64,000 bases of DNA from CAYNKA01 sp964397655 (lineage in GTDB: Bacteria; Spirochaetota; Spirochaetia; DTKZ01), in NCBI GenBank assembly GCA_964397655.1, contig CAYNKA010000002.1, positions 186,001-250,000 on the forward strand, given 5' to 3'. Position 1 is the first letter of the stretch. Each line of letters starts with the position of its first letter. Below, one piece after another: positions 1-10,808 of this stretch. The position numbers and the translations under genes were made by a program. Under the pieces are notes generated by a model, which was not told the origin of the DNA, did no database searches, and was given only the letters and a program-made list of their open reading frames with translations.

Positions 1-63
1 GTCAGGAACCCGACGGAGGCCTTTCCGCAGGCGGAAAATCCTGCTCCCCCGGCCGAAGGTCCG

Positions 64-1710
64 TCAGCGCTTGAGCGCTGCGCCGCCCTTTCTTCCCGGC
101 GAAAGCGAACTCCTCATCGTGCCGTCCGAGTCCCGCCCGATCACCGCGTCGATGGGGAAGCGAGTCCGCTTCGATCCCGCAGCGGCGCTCGTCGACTTGA
201 GGACGAGAGAGCCGGCCGGCGGCGCGAGGGTGCTGACCAGGGCGGTGGTCGTGTTGCCGGAAGCGATGAGTCCGGAGGCGATCGCGCTCGTGCTGGCAAG
301 GTCGGCCAGAATAGACGGAGGATTGCCGTCGACATTCATCGCGATGAGGATATCCGAGGGCGCATAGTTTCCGTCCGTGTCCACGGTAGCCTGGTCCGCG
401 GGATTTACGGACTGGTACGCCACATTTCCCGAGTCTGCCACGGTCTGCGTGCTCGCGGGCTTGAGATAGACCGCATCCCCCGGCCAGAGATTGACGACGC
501 CGCCGGTCGTCAATCTCGACTCACCGAGATTCGTTGTATAGGTACTGTTAACCTCCGTGAGATCCCCGGTCTTGATCGCCGTGAAATATCGAGGTTTAAG
601 GTAGGCCTTGTTTCCCTTGCCGTCCGTGAGGTCGTTCTTGTAGCCGTAGAGCGATGTGGAATGGTTGTGGTAGTTCGCCGCGAACCAGGATTGAATTATC
701 CCTTTCCACGTCGATCCGATGGACTTTCCGGAGGCGGAGGCGAGCACCGCCTGGTAGTCCGTGTTCGTATTCGAAAGAATCGCCTTGTAGATCGAAGGAT
801 CGGACTGGAGCCTGAGCCACTGGAAGAAAAGATAGACCGTGGAATAGTTCACGAGCTGGTCGCCCCAGACGCCCCACGAAAGGAAATTCTGCCCCCAGAG
901 GTTCGCGTCGTCGACGGGATTGTACAATTCCGGGTGAACGATTCCATATTTATCGGTCGTCGAGTAGGTAGAGTAATTGTAGTAATCCACCTTCCAGCCC
1001 ACGTGGCTGCCCTGGTAGAGGTACTCGGCTGCCGACGAAAGGCCCTCGTCGATCCACGTGTCGTTGCCGTCGGGCTTCCCTTGGACCAACCGCTTTTCGC
1101 TGAAGTCCACGAGGTGCTGGAACTCGTGGGCCATGGTCACCTTGAAGTCCTGGTACGCCCCCGTGTCTACCGTTCCGCTCGAGGTGAGGAGCCCCGGGTA
1201 GATGTCCATGAAGAGCATGTCCGCCTGGTTCGAGACCGAGTACGTGGTCTTCAAAAACATGTGCGTCGAATCGAAAAAGCCCGCGACGTAGCCGCCCCCG
1301 CTTCCGTCGACGTAGCCGTCCTGGACGTCCAGGAGGAGGATGATGACCTTGCCGTTCTTGTCCACGTCCTCCGCGGTCGAGGTGTCCGCGAAGTAGGAAT
1401 GGACCATCGCGTAGATCTTGACGTCGAATTCGGAAGCAATGTCCTGGACGAGCGCGTCGCTCAGGCTGGCGGATCTGCTCTGTTCCACGTAGATGATGGA
1501 ATGGGTCCCGGTGAACCGCTTCACCGCGGTCACGGATTCGTAGTACCCGGATTCGACGTTCGCGGCGTAGAAGGCGCGCGTTTCCCCGTCCGTCACCGTG
1601 GAAGAACCGCCGCCTGAGATGTCGCAGCCCGGGAGGGCCAGAACGAGGGCGAGAACCGCTGCCGCGGCTACGAACGCTGGGAACCGGATCTTCGGGTTTT
1701 TTCTCTTCAT
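64..1710 (-). CDS. M30-like zinc metalloprotease lipoprotein
   Basis: Predicted 548-residue exported zinc peptidase. The N terminus is a lipoprotein signal (basic residues, a hydrophobic run, then LALPGC with the lipid-accepting Cys near residue 29). The mature part has HEFQH at about 195-199 and WIDEG at about 219-223, the HEXXH plus downstream Glu arrangement of gluzincins; the context resembles the hyicolysin-type M30 family. I start at the ATG at 1710 because it opens the signal peptide. The frame stays open to 1821, but that extension is Arg/His/Glu-rich translation of the dispersed repeat at 1757-1840. No clear ribosome binding site precedes 1710, so an ATG at 1761 remains possible. It is divergent from hicBA. 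Substrate unknown. Confidence 0.75.
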   Translation of the reverse strand: MKRKNPKIRFPAFVAAAAVLALVLALPGCDISGGGSSTVTDGETRAFYAANVESGYYESVTAVKRFTGTHSIIYVEQSRSASLSDALVQDIASEFDVKIYAMVHSYFADTSTAEDVDKNGKVIILLLDVQDGYVDGSGGGYVAGFFDSTHMFLKTTYSVSNQADMLFMDIYPGLLTSSGTVDTGAYQDFKVTMAHEFQHLVDFSEKRLVQGKPDGNDTWIDEGLSSAAEYLYQGSHVGWKVDYYNYSTYSTTDKYGIVHPELYNPVDDANLWGQNFLSWGVWGDQLVNYSTVYLFFQWLRLQSDPSIYKAILSNTNTDYQAVLASASGKSIGSTWKGIIQSWFAANYHNHSTSLYGYKNDLTDGKGNKAYLKPRYFTAIKTGDLTEVNSTYTTNLGESRLTTGGVVNLWPGDAVYLKPASTQTVADSGNVAYQSVNPADQATVDTDGNYAPSDILIAMNVDGNPPSILADLASTSAIASGLIASGNTTTALVSTLAPPAGSLVLKSTSAAAGSKRTRFPIDAVIGRDSDGTMRSSLSPGRKGGAALKR

Positions 1711-1756
1711 GTCCGAAAGATAATCCCTTTTCGACGCTTTATCCAGCAGAAGCAAA

Positions 1757-1840
1757 ACCATCCGATCTTCCCTCTTCCTTTCGTGTTCCCTTTCGTGCCT
1801 TCGTGACCTCTTCCTTAACAACCCACCCTCCTTTCGTGTA
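1757..1840 (+). repeat. Dispersed repeat copy R1
   Basis: Pyrimidine-rich element with core TGCCTTCGTGACCTCTTCC (1797-1815 region) preceded by repeats of TTTCGTG. The same core recurs at 2465-2521, 3217-3237, 3528-3572 and 4284-4326, always in intergenic DNA and always in this orientation. This copy lies between the protease gene and hicB. I see no transposase or terminal inverted repeats. Confidence 0.7.
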
Positions 1841-1981
1841 CTATTCGTGCTATCTTTTCTTTGTATGCCCGGCCGGTCTTCCTGTTTCCGTCATTGTTTC
1901 AGGGCAGGGTTCCAGTTTGAATTTTCACAAGGCCCCGCGGCTGCGTTGACGATTTACCGGATTGAGGCTACATTTATTTCG

Positions 1982-2230
1982 ATGTATCGATATTCAGTAC
2001 TTTTTCAGGAAATTCATGAGCCCGGTTTCCCGAGCGGCTGGTATTATGCCCATATTCCGTCTATAGGTCTTACAACCCATGGAGAAGGACTTGATGGGGC
2101 ACAAAAAGCCGCCGTCGATCTTCTTACCCTCTGGTGTGCGGAGAAACAGGCTCACGGCGAAGAACCTCCTCAAGAATCGACGGTATTTTTTTCACAGATA
2201 GAGATACAGGATGCCTTACAAGTCCGCTGA
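1982..2230 (+). CDS. hicB: HicB-family antitoxin
   Basis: 82-residue HicB-like antitoxin of a type II toxin-antitoxin pair. The start MYRYSVLFQE and the following GWYYAHIPSIGLTTHGEGLD match the partially degraded RNase H-like fold of HicB proteins (a beta strand, then the P-x-(I/L)-x-G-x-x-T-x-G-x-(S/T/D) turn). The frame is open to 1847, but that upstream part has no family resemblance, so the ATG at 1982 is preferred. Its 3' end overlaps hicA by 20 bases, which implies translational coupling. The order is antitoxin first, the reverse of the classical hicA-hicB order. HicB would bind HicA and probably the operon promoter. Confidence 0.8.
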   Translation: MYRYSVLFQEIHEPGFPSGWYYAHIPSIGLTTHGEGLDGAQKAAVDLLTLWCAEKQAHGEEPPQESTVFFSQIEIQDALQVR

Positions 2231-2417
2231 AGTAATGCGGAAGTTGATAAAAGCGGGATTCGTGGAAACCCGTAGTTCCGGATCTCATAGAGTTTTGCGG
2301 CATCCTGACGGAAGACAGACCTATGTCGCCATGCATCCCGGCGACGTCCCTTCCGGTACATTGAAATCTATATTGCGACACGCAAAAATTTCCGAGCAAG
2401 AATTCAAACTTTTATAA
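2211..2417 (+). CDS. hicA: HicA-family mRNA interferase toxin
   Basis: 68-residue HicA toxin, a dsRBD-like fold that cleaves mRNA independently of translating codons. The sequence has the family pattern: an N-terminal helix with KLIKAGF, then GSHRVLRHPDGR with the catalytic His at about residue 26, and a C-terminal GTLKSILRHAKIS helix. Length is normal for the family. It starts inside the end of hicB. Repeat copy R2 begins about 50 bases after its stop. Confidence 0.85.
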   Translation: MPYKSAEVMRKLIKAGFVETRSSGSHRVLRHPDGRQTYVAMHPGDVPSGTLKSILRHAKISEQEFKLL

Positions 2418-2464
2418 GTCCATGTCTTAGTACCTGAATGGAAGTGGCCATCCAGCGGTTTCTT

Positions 2465-2521
2465 CCCCTTCTCGCCTTTCGTTTTCCTTTTACTGCCTTC
2501 GTGGTCTCTTCCTTAATAACC
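2465..2521 (+). repeat. Dispersed repeat copy R2
   Basis: Contains CCTTTTACTGCCTTCGTGG and then TCTCTTCCTTAATAAC, the same core as R1 (1757-1840), in the gap between hicA and the AbrB-type antitoxin gene. Confidence 0.7.
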
Positions 2522-2581
2522 ATCAGCGCTTGACGGTTCTCGTCCGGTGTATTACTTTTAGAAGTAAGAAAAGGAGCCTCC

Positions 2582-2818
2582 ATGCGCATCACGTCGAAAG
2601 GGCAGATCACGATTCCGAGCGAATACCGCCGAAAACTGGGCCTTCTTCCGGAAACGGAAATTGCCTTCGAACTCCGTGCGGACGGAGTTCTTCTCAAGAA
2701 GTCGCGCTCGGAAACAAAGACCCGAGCGGGAGAGCATCTCGAAAGGATCCGCGGCAGCGCGACGGTGAAGCTCTCCACCGAGGAAATCCTATCCCTCACC
2801 AGGGACGAGGGCGAATGA
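2582..2818 (+). CDS. AbrB/MazE-type antitoxin
   Basis: 78-residue swapped-hairpin AbrB-family protein. The start MRITSKGQITIPSEYRRKLGL is the canonical AbrB/SpoVT DNA-binding beta-hairpin (S-K-G-Q-I-T-I-P). The C-terminal third (KLSTEEILSLTRDEGE) is the acidic tail expected to wrap the PIN toxin. An AGGAGCC ribosome binding site sits just before the ATG. Its TGA overlaps the ATG of the PIN gene (ATGA at 2815-2818), so the two are translationally coupled. It should act as antitoxin and autorepressor. Confidence 0.85.
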   Translation: MRITSKGQITIPSEYRRKLGLLPETEIAFELRADGVLLKKSRSETKTRAGEHLERIRGSATVKLSTEEILSLTRDEGE

Positions 2819-3213
2819 TCCTCGTCGATTCGAACGTTCTTCTCGACATCGTCACCGACGATCCGGTTTGGGCGGAGTGGTCGACGCGCAGGCTTGAAGC
2901 ATATGCGGAAACCCACGAACTCGCGATCAATCCCGTCATTTTCAGTGAAATCTCGGTCGGTTTCCGACGAATCGAAGAGGTCGAACACGCCTTTCCCTCC
3001 TCCCTTTTCCTGCGCCTCCCGCTCCCCTGGGAAGCAGCCTTCCTGGCGGGAAAGGCCTTTCTCTCCTATAAGAAACACGGCGGAACGCGCCGTTCGCCGC
3101 TGCCGGATTTTTTTATCGGCGCCCATGCCTCGGTGCTCGGGATTCCTCTCCTGACGAGGGACGCCGAACGTTACCGAACCTATTTCCCGAAACTGGAAAT
3201 CCTCTCGCCTTAA
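2815..3213 (+). CDS. PIN-domain (VapC-type) ribonuclease toxin
   Basis: 132-residue PIN-domain RNase. The acidic site is visible as D5 in MILVDSNVLLDI, E45 in FSEIS, D98 in LPDFFIGAHA and D116 in LTRDAERY. The C-terminal order P-D-F-F-I-G-A-H-A and L-L-T-R-D is typical of the VapC subgroup paired with AbrB antitoxins. The frame is open upstream to 2530, but the coupled ATG at 2815 matches the family length. Repeat R3 starts four bases after the stop. Confidence 0.85.
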   Translation: MILVDSNVLLDIVTDDPVWAEWSTRRLEAYAETHELAINPVIFSEISVGFRRIEEVEHAFPSSLFLRLPLPWEAAFLAGKAFLSYKKHGGTRRSPLPDFFIGAHASVLGIPLLTRDAERYRTYFPKLEILSP

Positions 3214-3216
3214 ACC

Positions 3217-3237
3217 TATCGTGCCTTCGTGACGCAC
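3217..3237 (+). repeat. Dispersed repeat copy R3 (short)
   Basis: TATCGTGCCTTCGTGACGC, a short copy of the core seen at 1757-1840, directly after the PIN gene stop and next to the truncated PIN remnant on the minus strand. Confidence 0.6.
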
Positions 3238-3244
3238 GATGCTT

Positions 3245-3520
3245 CACCGTATCAATCGGATCTCGATGGGTAGATCGACTCTCTTCCAAATCCTTGTCTG
3301 CGGTGATTGCGGGCAGTTCCCGTGTCAAAGCGAGGGAAAGACAGGCTCTGTCCCCCAAGGAAAGGCCGAACTTGTCCGTTGAAGATCGTAAAGAAGCAAC
3401 CTTGATCGAATCATCATACGAAAAAGGGATAATCTTCATCGGCGTGCTCCGGAGTCTACGCGCGACAAGGAGTACGTCCTTTCCGTCTTTCTCGAAACGC
3501 CCCAAAACCTCCATCAGATC
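3245..3520 (-). pseudogene. Truncated PIN-domain (VapC) toxin remnant
   Basis: Translating 3520 down to 3245 gives the C-terminal two thirds of a VapC protein: LMEVLGRFEKDG, then MKIIPFSYDDSIKVASLR, FGLSLGDRACLSLAL (two of the PIN acids) and ELPAITADKDLEE, the hallmark end of the family. The first 40 or so residues, with the initial catalytic Asp, are absent. Where they should be, the reading frame runs into repeat R4 (3528-3572). No antitoxin gene is left beside it. It is the only module on the minus strand. I call it a remnant; the ATG at 3583 would only yield a repeat-encoded N terminus. Confidence 0.75.
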
Positions 3521-3527
3521 GACGGTC

Positions 3528-3572
3528 GACTCGTGTTCCTTTTCCTGCCTTCGCGGCTTCTCCTTTTCCGGA
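3528..3572 (+). repeat. Dispersed repeat copy R4
   Basis: CGTGTTCCTTTTCCTGCC then TTCGCGGCTTCTCCTTTTCC, the same core as R1. It abuts the truncated end of the vapC remnant and precedes the RHH antitoxin gene. Confidence 0.7.
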
Positions 3573-3634
3573 TTTGAATTCAAGCCGGAAATTTGATATC
3601 ATGATGGTAGAGTATGTAGACATGAGGTAACAGC

Positions 3635-3883
3635 ATGATCCGTACGCAGATTCAACTCACCGAAGAACAGATGGAACGCCTCAAAAAAATGGCCGGTTCG
3701 CGCCGAGTGTCCACGGCGGAACTTGTTCGGGAGGCCGTCGACAGGCTATCGTCCGAAGGCAATCAGGGAAACGACGCGCAGCGCATCGCACGGGCGAAAT
3801 CGGCGGCAGGCAGGTTCGCTTCGGGGTCCTCGGACGGTTCGGCCCGGCACGACGATCATTTCGCTTCAACGGTTCTCCCATGA
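3635..3883 (+). CDS. Ribbon-helix-helix (CopG-type) antitoxin
   Basis: 82-residue ribbon-helix-helix protein. The N terminus MIRTQIQLTEEQMERLKKMA gives the DNA-binding strand and first helix, followed by STAELVREAVDRL for helix two. The C-terminal part is low complexity (Ala/Gly/Ser) and presumably binds the toxin. The start ATG follows a weak GAGGTAACAGC site. The gene overlaps the PIN gene by four bases (ATGA). Expected role: antitoxin and autorepressor. Confidence 0.8.
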   Translation: MIRTQIQLTEEQMERLKKMAGSRRVSTAELVREAVDRLSSEGNQGNDAQRIARAKSAAGRFASGSSDGSARHDDHFASTVLP

Positions 3884-4281
3884 GCACCTTCATCGATACT
3901 TCAGCGTTGTATGCGGTGCTGGACCGCGACGATACGAACCACGACGCGGCCCGCGCCATCTGGTTCCGGCTCCTCGACACCGCAGAGCCCTTACTCACGC
4001 ATAATTACGTCCTGCTCGAAAGCATCGCTATCATCCAAAAGAGGCTCGGTATGGACGCGGTCCGCGCCTTCCTCTACGATGTCTCCCCTCTCGTCTCCGT
4101 CACGTGGATCGGCCCTGAAACGCATGCCCGCGCCTTGAGTGCCCTCCTCATGACGGATCGGCGGGGACTCAGCCTCACGGATTGCGCGAGCTTCGAGGTC
4201 ATGCGCGACTCGGGGACCCGTTCCGTCTTCGCTTTCGATTCTCACTTCACGGAACAGGGGTTCACGCTCCTCACGAGGTGA
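3880..4281 (+). CDS. PIN-domain (VapC-type) ribonuclease toxin
   Basis: 133-residue PIN-domain RNase paired with the RHH antitoxin just upstream. Acidic residues: D6 in FIDTSALYAVLD, E47 in LLESIA, D101 in LSLTDCASFEVM and D120 in FAFDSHF. The ending S-L-T-D-C-x-S-F plus A-F-D-x-H-F is the subtype often linked to RHH antitoxins. Complete and of normal length. Repeat R5 follows three bases after its stop. Confidence 0.85.
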   Translation: MSTFIDTSALYAVLDRDDTNHDAARAIWFRLLDTAEPLLTHNYVLLESIAIIQKRLGMDAVRAFLYDVSPLVSVTWIGPETHARALSALLMTDRRGLSLTDCASFEVMRDSGTRSVFAFDSHFTEQGFTLLTR

Positions 4282-4283
4282 AC

Positions 4284-4326
4284 CGTCCCTTCTCCTTTTC
4301 ATGCCTTCGCGGCCTCTTTCCCGAGG
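4284..4326 (+). repeat. Dispersed repeat copy R5
   Basis: CCTTCTCCTTTTCATGCC then TTCGCGGCCTCTTTCC, again the R1 core, placed at the right-hand border of the toxin-antitoxin block, before the YkvA-like gene. Confidence 0.7.
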
Positions 4327-4385
4327 GATCGTTCGAGCTTGAAGCGCGGCGGAATTTCGGCTATCGTCGTGTCGTCGGAGGGAGC

Positions 4386-4769
4386 ATGCGGCTCGTCGAA
4401 AGCGTAAAGGCCAAGGTCGAAGTCCTGAAACACGAACTCTACGCGATCTATCTCTGCTGGAAGGACCCCGGGGTGCCCCGGCTCGCGAAGGCGCTCATCC
4501 TTCTCGTTCTCGCCTACGCGGTGAGCCCGATCGACCTCATTCCCGACTTCATCCCCGTCGTCGGCTACCTCGACGACCTCATCCTCCTTCCCCTGGGAAT
4601 CCTGCTCGTCATCCGCCTCATCCCCAAGGAAACCTACGCGCGGCACAGGGCCGAGGCGCGCGAGAAGAGCTTCGACGATCCGGCGTTCAGGCGCATCGGG
4701 CTCCTCATGACCCTCGGGATCTGGATCTTCATCGCGCTACTTGTTTTGAAGCTGGCGGGCGCTTTATGA
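4386..4769 (+). CDS. YkvA/DUF1232 family membrane protein
   Basis: 127-residue integral membrane protein of the YkvA (DUF1232) family, function unknown. The signature is VPRLAKALILLVLAYAVSPIDLIPDF followed by IPVVGYLDDLILLPLGILL; the S-P-I-D-L-I-P-D-F-I-P-V-x-G-x-x-D-D core is the family hallmark. There are two or three hydrophobic segments. The start at 4386 has GGAGGGAGC directly upstream; the frame is open to 4182, but that part lies over the preceding PIN gene and repeat R5. The next gene starts 25 bases downstream, so they may be co-transcribed. Confidence 0.85.
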   Translation: MRLVESVKAKVEVLKHELYAIYLCWKDPGVPRLAKALILLVLAYAVSPIDLIPDFIPVVGYLDDLILLPLGILLVIRLIPKETYARHRAEAREKSFDDPAFRRIGLLMTLGIWIFIALLVLKLAGAL

Positions 4770-4794
4770 CGTATCGAAAACGAACGGAGGGACC

Positions 4795-5070
4795 ATGGCG
4801 GACGAATCCAGGCAGATCGGAACGATAGGGATCGACGAAACGGGGAACGCGTCGGTCCGCGAGCCCATTTTCGTCAATCTATCGAGGTTCAAGAACTCTC
4901 GTTACCTCGACATCAGGAAATTCTACGAAAAAGACGGGGAATGGAAGCCCACGACCAAGGGCATCACCGTTCACGGGGACCAGCTCGACGAGCTCATCGG
5001 CATCCTCACGAAAAACCGCGACGAGATCCTCAGGTGGACGTCCGGAGAAGGTGCTCCAGGAGGATCTTGA
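4795..5070 (+). CDS. PC4-like transcriptional coactivator family protein
   Basis: 91-residue protein with the PC4/YdbC-type single-strand DNA-binding fold. Residues 25-85 show the pattern: IFVNLSRFKNSRYLDIRKFY (first strands with the conserved K/R-Y-L-D-I-R), then W(K)PTTKGITV and a C-terminal helix. Bacterial members bind ssDNA; the cellular role is not settled. A GGAGGGACC site precedes the ATG. The last 41 bases overlap the 3' end of mntP on the other strand. Confidence 0.8.
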   Translation: MADESRQIGTIGIDETGNASVREPIFVNLSRFKNSRYLDIRKFYEKDGEWKPTTKGITVHGDQLDELIGILTKNRDEILRWTSGEGAPGGS

Positions 5071-5611
5071 GGCCGATCCCGATCAGGACGAGGCCTCCCG
5101 TCAGTTCCAGCCTGTTCTCGAAGAAACAGCCGATTTTCTCCCCCACGAAGACGCCCGCGAGACAGACCGCGAAGGTCACTCCTCCGATGACGAGGACGGG
5201 AACGAAGATGTGGATCCTGAGGAAGGCGAAGCTGAGACCAACGGCGAGGGCGTCTATGCTCGTCGCGAGGGACATGATGAGGAGCGTGGGGAAATGGGAG
5301 CAGTCCTTTTTCCCGTCGTCCTCGCAGCCCGGCTCCGTCGCCCGCCTCGATTCCAGGATCATCTTGCCGCCGATGAACGCGAGCAGGCCGAAGGCGATCC
5401 AGTGGTCGAAGCCTTCGATATACCGGGAAAAGCTCAGGCCCGCGGCCCAGCCGAGGACCGGCATGAGGGCCTGGAATCCTCCGAAGAAGAAGGCGATCCT
5501 GAAGGCCTGCCGTTTTTTCAGGTTCTTGATCATGAATCCGTTCGTCACGGAAACGGCGAATGCATCCATCGAGAGGCCGAGTGAAATGCCGATGAGGGTA
5601 GCGAGATCCAT
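5030..5611 (-). CDS. mntP: MntP-type manganese efflux pump
   Basis: 193-residue inner-membrane protein, the usual MntP length, exporting Mn(II). Two homologous halves are seen, each with an acidic motif: GLSMDAFAVSVTNGF near the start and SLATSIDALAVGLSF in the second half; both Asp residues are needed for transport in characterised members. Six hydrophobic segments are apparent. I use the ATG at 5611 (MDLATLIG); the open frame to 5665 adds an acidic leader unlike the family. It is convergent with the PC4 gene (41-base overlap) and divergent from nifJ. I see no yybP-ykoY riboswitch in the 140 bases before nifJ. Confidence 0.9.
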   Translation of the reverse strand: MDLATLIGISLGLSMDAFAVSVTNGFMIKNLKKRQAFRIAFFFGGFQALMPVLGWAAGLSFSRYIEGFDHWIAFGLLAFIGGKMILESRRATEPGCEDDGKKDCSHFPTLLIMSLATSIDALAVGLSFAFLRIHIFVPVLVIGGVTFAVCLAGVFVGEKIGCFFENRLELTGGLVLIGIGLKILLEHLLRTST

Positions 5612-5672
5612 AGGAAATCGATCATAGTCGGCCGACTCGTCCTCGTCAATCAAGTCCGAAGGCAACTTAGGC

Positions 5673-5701
5673 TTGCATTCACCGGGAATACGGGGTATAG
5701 T
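5673..5701 (+). promoter_or_regulatory. Sigma-70-type promoter of nifJ
   Basis: TTGCAT (5673-5678), 17-base spacer, TATAGT (5696-5701). It lies 50 bases before the nifJ start. No recognisable operator overlaps it. Confidence 0.6.
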
Positions 5702-5751
5702 GAGACGACAAATTTTCGCACCAAAAACTCCAATTTATAAGAGGATATACC

Positions 5752-9327
<3,576 letters not shown>

Positions 9328-9360
9328 GGCCGTTCTAACTCCTCGCTTTACTGGATTACG

Positions 9361-9392
9361 AAGCCCTCCGGGAAACCGGGGGGCTTTTTTTC
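9361..9392 (+). terminator. Rho-independent terminator of nifJ
   Basis: AAGCCCTCCGG pairs with CCGGGGGGCTT (11 bp, one G-T pair) around a GAAA loop, followed by seven T. It begins 33 bases after the nifJ stop. Its T-tract runs directly into the reading frame of the decayed lipoprotein gene. Confidence 0.92.
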
Positions 9393-9916
9393 GCTTCATC
9401 GTTCTGGCGGGTGCTTTTCTCTTTCCGCTTCAGTGCAAGGCCGTGACGAGCGACGACGCGGGAGGCGACGGGGCGGACTTCGATTCGACCCTGTATTACC
9501 TCAATACGGAAACCTACTCCAAGGCCGAGGTGGACGCGAAACTGCAGAGTTTCGGGACCGTCAGCTTCAAGGAAAAAGGTGAAACCCGCGCGATAACGAT
9601 GTCCGGCGCCTCGAACGGCTTGACGCCCTGGTCGGCGCCGGCCGACACGCGATACGGGGTTTTCGTACTGTGAATGTACAACGGCAACGGCATCAACATG
9701 ACGTGCTCGGTGCGGGTCGGATCCACGGGAACGGGCAGCGATCCGGGCCATGACTATCTTTTATTCCCCGGCTCGTATGAAGACCGGATGGTGGTCATCC
9801 CGTTCGGCTCGACAACCCCCTATTCGGTCTATCCATGGACGGATAGCCTTCCTGCGGGAGTCACCATCAACATTCATCCTCTCTTCTGGGTGACCCAGGA
9901 ACTCTATATCCAGTAA
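9386..9916 (+). pseudogene. Decayed lipoprotein gene, paralogue of the next gene
   Basis: One frame from about 9386 encodes a lipoprotein-like signal (FRFIVLAGAFLFPLQC), then ADFDSTLYYLNTETYSKAEV and a beta-rich domain ending ITINIHPLFWVTQELYIQ-like sequence. It aligns along its length with the intact paralogue at 10086-10616 (shared ADFD-x-x-LYY, a short coiled-coil stretch, and a PLYW/PLFW end). There is no ATG, GTG or TTG before the signal, because the nifJ terminator T-tract abuts it, and a TGA interrupts the frame at 9671-9673, where the paralogue reads VMNNSG. Codon use downstream of the TGA still looks coding, so the decay is recent or the stop is read through. Confidence 0.7.
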
Positions 9917-10050
9917 CGGCCCGAGGCGGCGCGAAGGCGCGGGAAGAGACAATCTCGCCGCGCCGAATATCTCGACTTTGCCGACAGCAGGGCCCGGCCG
10001 ATCTCCGCCTCCGAATTTTCCCTCATGTGTGAATCACGCAGTTTTTGCGC

Positions 10051-10056
10051 TATAAT
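10051..10056 (+). promoter_or_regulatory. Likely -10 element of the lipoprotein gene promoter
   Basis: TATAAT, 30 bases before the ATG at 10086. The -35 position (about 10028-10033) reads TGTGAA and is poor, so a regulator or an extended -10 may help. Confidence 0.4.
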
Positions 10057-10085
10057 TTTCTCAAAACCAAAAAAGGAGATGGAAC

Positions 10086-10616
10086 ATGAGAAGGTGTGCA
10101 TGGTTTCTGACCGTCCTTGCGGCGAGCGTCCTGGTCCTCGTGCAGTGCGATTCTTCCCTGGGAGGAAGCGACTCCGGCGGTGCGGGTGCGGACTTCGACG
10201 CGCATCTGTACTACACGAAATCCGAGATCGAAACGAAACTCGCCGCGCTCGAGCAGGTTCGGGTCGTGACCGAGCCGGTCGCGAACAACTACGTAACCGG
10301 CCTCGGCTACGCGAACGGGACGGATTCTTATAACGCTCCCTCCGGCTTCAGCGGCGCCATCTACCAGGTAACGGTGATGAACAACTCGGGCGTTGCGAAA
10401 ACCATCGAAGTACACTTCTCCGCGGACAATACGGCGGGAAACGGTACGTACTGGAGCACCAAGATCAGCCTGGACCACGGGACGCTGTATCAATTATGCG
10501 GCGTCACGAAGCTCTACGCCGGACTCACGGGGGTGAAAGGCTGGCTGGGCTCGGGCAGCAGCGCCTGGGATACGAACATGAGCGTCATGATCACTCCTCT
10601 CTATTGGTTGAAATAG
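10086..10616 (+). CDS. Putative lipoprotein, unknown function
   Basis: 176 residues. MRRCAWFLTVLAASVLVLVQCD is a lipoprotein signal with lipid-accepting Cys near residue 21. After a Gly/Ser/Asp linker comes a short predicted helix (FDAHLYYTKSEIETKLAALEQ), then a beta-rich Thr/Asn/Gly domain with few charged residues, ending SVMITPLYWLK. I do not recognise the family. The helix plus small beta domain looks like a surface-displayed or trimeric stalk-and-head protein; this is inference. A strong AAAGGAGATGG site precedes the ATG. Upstream lies the decayed paralogue. Confidence 0.7.
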   Translation: MRRCAWFLTVLAASVLVLVQCDSSLGGSDSGGAGADFDAHLYYTKSEIETKLAALEQVRVVTEPVANNYVTGLGYANGTDSYNAPSGFSGAIYQVTVMNNSGVAKTIEVHFSADNTAGNGTYWSTKISLDHGTLYQLCGVTKLYAGLTGVKGWLGSGSSAWDTNMSVMITPLYWLK

Positions 10617-10688
10617 ACGCCGGGACCATTTCCGGAACGGGAGGCGATTTCTCTTGACCGAGGCCGGATCGGGACGAATAATTAATTT

Positions 10689-10808
10689 ATGAGCCGCGCC
10701 TTGGACGGAGAAACCCTCCCGTGGGACAGGATAAACGAATTCCTGCTTCTCCTGGAAACCTCTCGAACCGTCGAGGAACTCCTCACGGAATACCCGGAGG
10801 CTTCCTGA
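10689..10808 (+). CDS. Tiny ORF coupled to the matrixin gene
   Basis: 39 residues (MSRALDGETLPWDRINEFLL then LLETSRTVEELLTEYPEAS). Codon use is like the neighbours and the peptide looks like two amphipathic helices. Its TGA at 10806-10808 is followed immediately by the ATG of the protease gene, so translation of the two may be coupled. No good ribosome binding site is seen for it, and I know no homologue. It may be a leader peptide or a chance ORF. Confidence 0.4.
   Translation: MSRALDGETLPWDRINEFLLLLETSRTVEELLTEYPEAS

Noticed and set aside
1..63. Hairpin TTTCCG-CAGG-CGGAAA as a terminator of the protease gene.
   Set aside because: The stem is only six base pairs and there is no T-run in either direction.
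1711..1821. N-terminal extension of the protease ORF.
   Set aside because: The translation is a basic low-complexity string from the dispersed repeat, and the signal peptide begins at 1710.
3521..3583. An ATG at 3583 making the PIN remnant a full gene.
   Set aside because: The added residues come from repeat R4, have no PIN fold and lack the first catalytic Asp.
5612..5751. A manganese (yybP-ykoY) riboswitch before mntP.
   Set aside because: The gap is only 140 bases, is shared with the nifJ promoter, and shows no recognisable paired core.
9671..9673. The in-frame TGA might encode selenocysteine.
   Set aside because: The paralogue has no Cys at the aligned position, the protein is not a redox type, and the gene has no start codon. 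Decay is simpler.
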